In this document: positions 56,459 to 64,000 of the stretch, one piece after another
Position numbering within the stretch: position 1 is the stretch's first letter
Layout: each line of letters opens with the position of its first letter
Origin: Ciborinia camelliae
Lineage: Eukaryota; Ascomycota; Leotiomycetes; Helotiales; Sclerotiniaceae
DNA length: 64,000 bases
Direction of reading: 5' to 3'
Assembly (NCBI GenBank): GCA_025890175.1
Contig: JANPYM010000013.1
Location: forward strand, 1,936,270-2,000,269
Made by a program: the position numbers and the translations under genes
The notes under the pieces: generated by a model
Seen by the model: only the letters and a program-made list of their open reading frames with translations
What the model was told of the DNA's origin: nothing
Databases searched by the model: none

Positions 56459-58687
56459 ATGTCGAGCTTCATAACCAACCTCTTCCCCTCCGCACAGGCT
56501 GGTAAACATGACAATATCTTACCAGTGCCACCACCACCCCTACATACCCGCTCTAGTCAAAATGAAGGTCTGGGCGATCGACCAAGTACTCCTACCAACA
56601 GAAGCAACTTTATCAACCCCGTCTCAACACCCCAAGGAAGTCCAAGCAAGAACCGAAACCCCCCTGGAGCAAACGAGTTGCCTACAGCTTTCGATACTGC
56701 TATGAAGCTTACTCCTGCTAATTTGAGCAGCCCAACTAAACTTGGTCGTGTTCCAATTGGCACGCCATTAACTCCCGGGAGAGGAGCGAATGCCAAGGCA
56801 GTTGAAGAGTACTTTGGAAACTCTACCGGCAATATTGACGAGAGTATTATTCATAAATCAGCCATTGTCTCGGGAAGCCCTGTGCGAAGACAAGGTAAAG
56901 AAAACAATACCCCTCAAACTACAAGACAAACAGATGCTCTTTCGCTCAATCAAGCAGCAATCTCACGCGATTCTCCATCACTCAATCAAGCAGCGATTTC
57001 GCGCCAGGAACTCTATCAAACTCGAGAAATCCCACCACCACCTACGAGAAAATACAACACCCAACGAGGATTGACAGCTGAGGAATTGGAGATTTTGCAC
57101 AAGCCAAATGTCAAGCGTCTGGCCAATGTTACTCAGCTTTGTGAGTACTCGCGTCTGTTTAATAAGACATCACTAATACTTAGCAGACTTCCTTGATTAC
57201 TATTACGATCTCTTAAGTTACGTCGGCTCACGACAAACTCGACTTAATCACTTCAAGACACAATACCCCGCTCCTCCAGCAACCCCCGAAGAAACATACA
57301 TTCCCGTTTGGTCAAAATATGCCGGCAGAGAGCGTGCCAATTTACGCAAGCGTCGAGTCCGTTTACGCCAGGGCGATTTCCAAATTTTAACACAAGTTGG
57401 ACAAGGTGGTTATGGACAAGTGTTCCTCGCCCAGAAGAAGGATACCAGAGAAGTTTGTGCTTTGAAGGTTATGAGCAAAAAACTATTGTTCAAGCTCGAT
57501 GAGGTTAGACATGTTCTTACGGAACGCGATATCTTGACCAATGCCAAGAGCGAATGGCTCGTTAGATTACTCTACTCCTTCCAGGATGAGAAGAGTATAT
57601 ATCTAGCCATGGTAAGGCTTTTTTTTGACCGCAGATGTGTGCACATAACTAACTAGTTCTAGGAATATGTCCCAGGTGGAGATTTCCGAACCCTGCTGAA
57701 CAATACTGGCGTTCTTGCTAATAGACATGCTCGATTCTACATTGCCGAGATGTTCTGTTGCGTGGATGCTTTACACCAGCTCGGTTATATTCACAGAGAT
57801 CTTAAACCAGAAAACTTCTTAATTGATTCAACAGGACATGTTAAGCTCACAGATTTCGGACTTGCTGCAGGTTTCCTTGCCCCGGGAAAGATTGAGTCTA
57901 TGCGTGTGAAGCTTGAAAAGGTTGGAGAGACATATGTTCCATTCGGTAAGCCAATCGAGGAGCGTACTGTTGCCGAACGCAGAGAAGGTTACAGAACGTT
58001 GAGAAACAAGGACGTCAATTATGCCAAGTCAATTGTCGGCTCGCCTGATTACATGGCCCCTGAAGTTTTGAAAGGTGATGAGTATGACTTCTCGGTTGAT
58101 TATTGGAGTTTGGGCTGTATGCATTTCGAGGCGTTAACAGGCTTTCCTCCATTTGCTGGTGCCACCGTTGATGAAACCTGGAAGAACTTGAAGCATTGGA
58201 GAGAGGTATTGAAGAGACCAGTCTGGGAGGATCCAAATTACTTCATCAGCAATCGTACTTGGAACTTCATCACAAGGTAATCTTAATTCTGGATACTACA
58301 AAAATATCTGCTAACAGGAACAGCTGCATTACATCCAAGATTAAGCGCTTCTCCAATATTTCAGAAGTCTACGGACATCAGTACTTTGCCGAGGTTGACT
58401 GGAACACTCTTCGTTCACAACGTGCTCCATTTGTACCAGAGCTGGATTCCGAAACTGATGCCGGCTACTTCGATGATTTCAGTAACGAAGCCGATATGGC
58501 TAAATACAAAGAGGTCCATGACAAGCAAACGGCTTTAGAAAACATGGCTGATAGAGAAGATCCTATGAGCAAGAGTTTGTTTGTCGGATTCACATTCAGA
58601 CACCGGAAACCAAACACAGACGATGATGGCAAGGCTAGTCCAAGAAAGGCCATCCCAACTGATGGCACTTTTGGGACTATGCTATGA
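56459..58687 (+). CDS. Dbf2/Sid2-type NDR kinase of the septation network
   Basis: Four exons: 56459-57140, 57187-57611, 57663-58276 and 58324-58687; 694 aa. A Ser/Pro/Asn-rich N-terminus of ~220 residues contains a duplicated SLNQAAISR motif. The Mob-binding segment YFLDYYYDLLSYVGSRQTR (228-246) follows, then the kinase domain: GQGGYGQVF (~298), the ALK lysine (~320), HRDLKPEN (~413), DFGLA (~433), a long NDR insert, and GSPDYMAPE (~496-503). The C-terminal hydrophobic motif is FVGFTFR (~659). YFLDYYYD is diagnostic of Dbf2/Sid2 rather than Cbk1/Orb6. The yeast and Aspergillus members (Dbf2, Sid2, SidB) act with Mob1 at spindle pole bodies and the division site to drive mitotic exit and septation. 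Confidence 0.93.
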
Positions 58688-60617
58688 GCAAATTATGATC
58701 TTGATGATTGTCTACATTCGATTCGATATTTGATTTAGGGAGATGAAAATGGTCGGCCGGGATGGGATGGGATGGGATGGGAGAAGGTGGGATGGGATGG
58801 AATGGAATGGGGTAGGATGGGGAAACACTGGATGTGGCTATGGCGGAAGGAAGGATCGGGATGGGGAGTAGAGGGTATAACAACAAGGCATATCTGTGGC
58901 GTTGAGAGTCAAATTGCTTGATTTTACACTGTAAAACATTTTCTGGTCCTTTGTTTTTGTCGCGTTTCTCGCGGCATTTGCTTATCGCGCTCGATTCTGG
59001 AGTTATTACTTTCTCTTCAAACAATGAGGATACGAGTGGGGGGTAATGATTGATTGTTGGCATGTCAAACAATGGAGACGCTGTAATAGTACTCTGAATA
59101 TAGCATTTTTCATAAAAGCTTTCTATGTTTAATTGCTGGGAACAGGGCTAATGAGACCGGAGTTTCGGTACCGAGTGTGGTTGGGCCCGACCCGACAGTT
59201 TGGTACCGTACATGTGATTGGCGAATCAGATAAATGGTCTCGGCAATATGTCAACTTTTTGAAAAGTACATTCTGCACGACCGCGGCGGAGATGCAGAAG
59301 GTGGATGACAAGTGTGAAAAGGATTGGAGGGGAGGGGATGCGTTGTACGACGTTACACGCCCATCCGCCTTTTCGTCTTAATTTTTGGGAGATGGCGAGT
59401 ATTTTTGAACTTTTTGTGTGTTGGTGTTGGTGGTTAAAAGAGGGGACGATGAGTGCGTGCGAGGCTCTACGAAGGAATACATAAGTGGAAAGGTCTTCAA
59501 GATGGGAGTCCATGCTGTTGACCCTTTTTGTGTTATTCATTTTGTTCTCTGTTTACTCCTTGGCTAGGTACTTCACCCGTCAATTCCCAGGACCTCAAGC
59601 GAATACAACAATACGTGCGGCCTCTTCTGTTATATTCTTCATTCGTCTATTTCCCTAACCGGCAGACAGTGTTGCACTCAGCCTTGTCTATCCTCTTTGC
59701 GTTACACCAACGATTGCGATAACCTTATTTAATTGTTGGTTTGGTTCCGTTACATTGTACCGAAGCCACGTTTGTGTTGTTGTGTAACGGTTGGGCGAGC
59801 TCACGTTATATTCGCGTACCCCGTCTACTTCAACCAGTTGGTGGCGCCAAAAAGAGAAATAGAAGCAAAGCAACGCTTGATTGTTTTCTTCTTTTGGTGT
59901 AATTGCTTGCTACTTGATGGGTTCTTCTGTTATGGTCTCGATGTCTTTGGATAGAGCACCGACTTTTGAATTGCAAGGTATGTCGAGTCCATCTTTTGTG
60001 CAAGGACAAGGAGCGTGTTACGTTACTAGCGTCATGTGGCTCTGCTGTTCAAGCCTCCTCTTATATATGAGGGCTCTCCACTCCATAGCCCTTCCAGAGA
60101 TCATACTAATCTGCCTACTCGCTAGAAACAATGAGATGTGCCGGACAGGCTGCAAAAAGTCGGAGAGAGAAAAGATTACAGAAGAGAAACACAATGACGA
60201 AGATTCGATCGAGATTGGGGAGGGTATTTGGAAGAGTGTGGGAGTTTTGGCATGATTTTAGAAAATGGAGAAGGGATATGGAGGAAATTCGTACGTACAG
60301 TGTTTTCCTACTTTTCCGGTTTGCCGTGGGAAAGCTCACGGGGTGCATATATAACCCGGTGGTAGATGGAATGAGAAGTGTGGATTGATTGTTCAGGAAG
60401 ATGTGGAAGATCGGAAAGTCTCATCAAAGAAATAAGAGAGGAGAATTGATGAAGAGTAGATGGCTGGGGATGCAGGAATCTGCAATGAAGAAGCGATATT
60501 GAAAATATGAGGACTAAGCTAATTGTCAATCTCTAGGACAACGACGAGCAGATAGATATGATAATTATATGGTCAACCACGACGATATATGGTGATTCTT
60601 GGGACAAGATCAATCAT
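58688..60617. other. Gene-poor region downstream of the kinase
   Basis: No supportable gene. It holds the GGGAT repeat at 58759-58783 and related GGGATGGGATGG/GGAATGG units to ~58822. Short open frames at 59133-59381 and 60131-60388 (the latter Arg/Lys-rich, RSRLGRVFGRVWEFW) lack any recognisable domain. The second could be an upstream exon of the candidate at 60618. Confidence 0.45.
58759..58783 (+). repeat. (GGGAT)n G-quadruplex-type tract
   Basis: Five GGG runs separated by AT (GGGAT x4 then GGG) form a textbook intramolecular G-quadruplex motif on the plus strand. Weaker GGG/GG runs continue to about 58822. It lies ~75 bp after the kinase stop codon, probably in its 3' untranslated region. 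Confidence 0.7.
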
Positions 60618-61084
60618 GGCCAGATGGCTTCAGACGAGAAGAGAGACAAGGATCCTCCTATATGGCTTGAGAGAGTTTTAAATGACCGACTGGCCTTTAC
60701 AGGCTCGATGTTTGAATCGACAATATGGGTTATGGTCAGTTCTTGATGGATCCGATAGTTGATAGCATTGGGTGACGGCCAGAGGGATGGAACTTGCTAC
60801 GACTACGAAAGGTAGTTGGGCTGTTCATCGTCGATCCATGTGCCACTAAGGACATGCTACGTTGGGTGAGAAGCCCTTCAACATTTGATGCTTTCTCGCA
60901 TGTGGGTGGGCTTGCAGACGAACGGTCACTGCATAGGATTCTCCGAACTTGCCACGAACTCCAGATAGAGGCAGTCATGGACCAGGTTCTCCACGTACTT
61001 CCATGGATGCATAACAGGTTATGTGAACTTCCCCCGGGACACATTTCGAGAAAGCGTTATGAAATTTCGACTGTTGGTCGATGA
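60618..61084 (+). CDS. Weak candidate gene, unresolved, ~135 aa
   Basis: Two open segments have coding-like composition: 60618-60734 (QMASDEKRDKDPPIWLERV, ending STIWVM) and about 60785-61084 (FIVDPCATKDMLRWV, FDAFSHVGGLADERSLHRIL, ending RYEISTVGR). They would join in frame across an intron of about 50 nt with a GTCAGT donor and a CAGAG acceptor. I recognise no domain. The frame is also open upstream without an intron to about 60540, so further exons are possible. The opposite strand is open too, so chance cannot be ruled out. Confidence 0.28.
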
Positions 61085-62339
61085 GGAACGGAAGATGGGT
61101 ATTATTATATCGAGGTATTTGCCTGCGGCTGACTCGCACATGGAAATCAGAATGAATGGTGGCCAAATTCTATAATTTCCGCACCTGTAGTCGTCTACGG
61201 TCTTGAAAGTATGAGCGGAGGGTCAACTCCACATTTATAGCACTCCACTATATATTTTTCTTCCAACGACGTCAGTCGAGGGTTTATCGATCCCAAACCG
61301 CGTTCTCCTTCGTATTTCCCGTATTCCGTAATTATATGGGCGCGTATAGTTGAACTAGATTTCCAAACATATCATCATCAATATTCCTCAATTCAAATAA
61401 ATAATAAGAGGGTCATAATCAACATTTGCTTTCGATACAAAATAGGAAATGATGATGATAATGATATACGACTTCAAAAACATCCAACGGTTGGAATCCC
61501 AAAGCGTTTTAATTGGAATTCCAGGATTTTGGTATAATCAGAGGCGTGGCTACTGGCCTACATACTAACTAGCATTAAATGATATCTACATACCTAGTAA
61601 GTGGTGAAACTCCCCTTTTATACACACGATATACTTACTGTATTCGACCCTCTATACGCGCCACCGTTTTCCTGTAGTATCATTATACTAAGTAGAACAC
61701 GGGTTCAAAAGCATCCTCCAGTCTCGTTTATTTGGTACACTGTACAGCGGCACTAATAAGCATCAAATAAATTTCAAGAAATATCATCTATCACTTATAT
61801 TGTAATATACAAATTATAAACGATCCATTCATCTGTATTTCCAAATTATACTGAAACACTGGACGTATATCGATAAGGCGTTTGATTTTCGCATCCGGTT
61901 ATAGCTGGAGTCTGCGGGAAATCTTTTCCCCGGGTTTTATGGGCGTCTCATTAATGATGAAGAAAAAAAAAGACTTTCTATAAAAGTTTCTAGCTGCAAT
62001 GTAGCCCTTGTTAATGAAATTTTCCTATATAAGGTAGAGATAAGATGGGGAATATTGTTTGTTGTTATTCTATTCCTTATAATATACATGTCATGGCTTG
62101 AAAGAAATCCTTTGGTTTATTTTTCAGTACCTAGATACCTATTTACCTATCTCTTTGCCTCCCTATCTCTGTACCTTCCTCATATACAAAAATGACCATC
62201 AAACCATCACATCATTATATTATTACATCATCCGTCCATCACCCATCACCTATCATCCTCATTTGTATAATAATACCAACTCTTTTCCTCCCTTCCCTTC
62301 ACCCTCCGACAACCACTTTTACATCTACATCTACATCTA

Positions 62340-62415
62340 CATTTTTAACCCTTCCCTCCCTTCCCTCCCTTTCTCCCCCTCTCCCCCTCTCTCTGCCCCT
62401 TCCCTCCCTTCCCTT
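62340..62415. repeat. Polypyrimidine tract
   Basis: About 70 bases are nearly all C and T, built from CCCTTCCCTCCCT and CTCCCCCTCTC units. Such homopurine-homopyrimidine stretches can adopt triplex (H-DNA) structure. Open frames through it are Pro/Ser/Leu repeats and not genes. Confidence 0.75.
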
Positions 62416-62590
62416 AATATATCTCAACCATGCACAAGAAATACTCCTATAATTCCCGCTCCCACAATTCCGCTCCCATAATTCCCGCTCACAAATCCAG
62501 AAACCATTAATACATATACAGAAATATACAGCAACATCCTCAACAATCCAAATCTTTTCCATCTATTCCATCTTTCCCATCTTTCCAACT

Positions 62591-62624
62591 CAAAAAAAAA
62601 AANNNNNNNNNNAAAAAAAAAAAA
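62591..62624. other. Assembly gap (10 N) inside poly-A
   Basis: Ten N at 62603-62612, with about 11 A before and 12 A after. As at the first gap, the break is at a homopolymer, so it probably represents an unresolved run length and not a large missing piece. Confidence 0.9.
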
Positions 62625-63573
62625 GCGGAATCGAAAGATTCCAATTCCATCTTCCATCCGAGAGAAGAATCTAGCGCGTTTGAACGGGAAAATGAATATC
62701 AAGGAAGTTAAAAGTCCTGAAATATCATACACAAGCTGATATCATTTTTAAATTCCATCATCATGATCTATTTTTTAGTCTGAGTATAATTACAAAGTTT
62801 ACAAATTTTTACATATCGCACCAGGTATCGAAAATATCTAGATATATAATACCCTCCCTCAAATCTCCATATCCATTTTTGCATCTGCGGATGAGTAAAA
62901 TATCGATCGAATTTTGAGAATGATTTTCCCATGCTGATTCTGCGAACAGGCAGGCACCTGCAGAATGTAGATTGTGTTTCTAGATGTTCTTATTGATACT
63001 GATATTGATATTGATATTGATGTTATATTCGTGTAACTAACTGTGCATGCGTGTTTGTTTTGTGTAGCATGAGATGAGGATGTATGTATATATAGTATGT
63101 ATGTATGTAAGCCATAAGTAATAAGTAGGTAAGCACAGAATAAGCGCTGTAATAAATGAATGCTCAACCTCACTGGTGATGAAGAATTTATCACAACCAA
63201 CACTCTTCTTCTTCTATTTTAGAGCTCGTTTTTGTCCGTGATGTTGCAGAGCATGTATCTATCATTTGGTAAGGTACGTATCCGTCGTTCGTTCCCGCAA
63301 AAGATCACCACTCAGCGATTAAATCCATTAAAGGGAATCTGACACTCGTCGTTTGATGGTACAGTAGAGAGAGGCATATGTCAATGACGCTAATCTCATC
63401 AAGCATTCCGTTAGTTCATCTCACCGACTTCTTCACTTTATTTCATGGAGAAGAGTACAGCAACATTGAACCTACATACTTATCAGAACCGAGAACATAT
63501 CGATTTCGAAAAATCCATTTCAGCAGAGTATTCGTCACAGATATCATAATCTCCAACCCAAGAACGCGAGAAT

Positions 63574-63596
63574 GATCGATCGATCGATCGATCGAT
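63574..63596. repeat. (GATC)n microsatellite
   Basis: About five to six GATC/ATCG units in a row form a self-complementary tract. No function is suggested. Confidence 0.85.
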
Positions 63597-64000
63597 ACCC
63601 GGGCACGAAACAATATATTCATATTCATCCCCACCTATACATTAGCATCTTGCATATGAAATCCGGAAGACTCATAGCCACACTTGTCAGCCGCGCAAGA
63701 ACATGGGACCGATAGATGTTTCGCAACCGACGCATGTCTTGCATATGGCGTGGGGGGCAATGATCAATAAAATCAACATGGAAAGCGGATAGATATAGAG
63801 ACGTCCTGTCATCTGGAGGGAGATGTCTTGAAATAGAGAATCAAGATGTCGAGAAGGCGAAAATCAAATATCAAATATGGATTCTTGGATCTTGGGATTA
63901 GATCAGCAGAGTAGGATAGGATCAGCAGAACGATCATCAATTAGTTGATGCGGATTGGATTGCAGGTATCTTGAAGAAACAATTTTAATCTTCATGTTAG

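Larger units (their letters stand above)
61085..64000. other. Gene-poor right end
   Basis: No supportable gene. AT-rich, with a polypyrimidine block at about 62340-62415 (CTCCCTTCCC / CTCCCCCT), a CATCTA run just before it (about 62320-62341), a (TGATAT) run near 62997-63020, (GTAT)n near 63080-63107 and (GATC)n at about 63574-63596. Confidence 0.55.

Noticed and set aside
1..64000. CRISPR array, insertion sequence or prophage
   Set aside because: All direct repeats are microsatellites or minisatellites without unique spacers, and no transposase, integrase or reverse-transcriptase motif is visible in any frame.

Overview
The window reads as nuclear DNA of a filamentous ascomycete (Pezizomycotina). 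Genes carry short introns of about 50-150 nt with GTAAGT/GTAYGT-like donors. Products typical of moulds are present: a bifunctional HisHF, a Dbf2/Sid2 kinase with the Pezizomycotina N-terminus, an A-T-R NRPS-like reductase, a Baeyer-Villiger monooxygenase and a large family-2 glycosyltransferase. Intergenic DNA is AT-rich and full of ACCT/AGGT tetranucleotide tracts and ACCTAGGT palindromes. From memory that resembles Leotiomycetes/Helotiales, but this placement is an inference. Two runs of ten N at homopolymers show a scaffolded assembly.

Layout. 1-1.7 kb: microsatellites, no gene. 1.7-7.7 kb: divergent pair UBC13 (-) and an Mtc5/Sea3-like WD40-RWD-RING protein (+). 9.1-15.0 kb: an ELL-associated factor (Eaf) and two tandem SET-domain paralogues, the first with a strikingly GC-rich core, the second with a decayed SET motif. 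15.8-17.5 kb: mitochondrial 2-methylcitrate dehydratase. 18.9-28.8 kb: a co-directional candidate biosynthetic block made of a Baeyer-Villiger monooxygenase, an adenylation-thiolation-reductase NRPS-like enzyme, a GNAT relic and an amidase with an Arp1-like N-terminal domain. A C2H2-type protein (-) converges on it. 32.0 kb: a small unknown gene. 33.5-36.4 kb: family-2 glycosyltransferase (-) with an 8-nt micro-exon. 36.4-45.9 kb: a 9.4-kb stretch without a supportable gene, containing a 10-bp-unit minisatellite. 45.9-47.4 kb: membrane-anchored GH16 glucanase. 47.4-52.1 kb: gene-poor, with an assembly gap and a possible broken gene. 52.1-58.7 kb: HIS7 with a Gcn4/CpcA site, an NmrA-like protein and a Dbf2/Sid2 kinase. 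58.7-64 kb: gene-poor, with G-quadruplex-type and polypyrimidine tracts, a second gap and one weak gene candidate.

How genes may work together. The GT2 and GH16 genes are divergent neighbours across the long intergenic region, and both probably act on surface or cell-wall glycans. The monooxygenase, NRPS-like reductase and amidase could form a small secondary-metabolite pathway (acid to aldehyde, oxygen insertion, amide cleavage); this is a hypothesis from gene order and domain content. The remaining genes are housekeeping: ubiquitin K63 chains, SEACAT/TORC1 signalling, transcription elongation, propionate detoxification, histidine synthesis and septation.

Exon coordinates were worked out by hand from splice signals and reading-frame continuity. 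Every multi-exon model given closes in frame to its stop codon.
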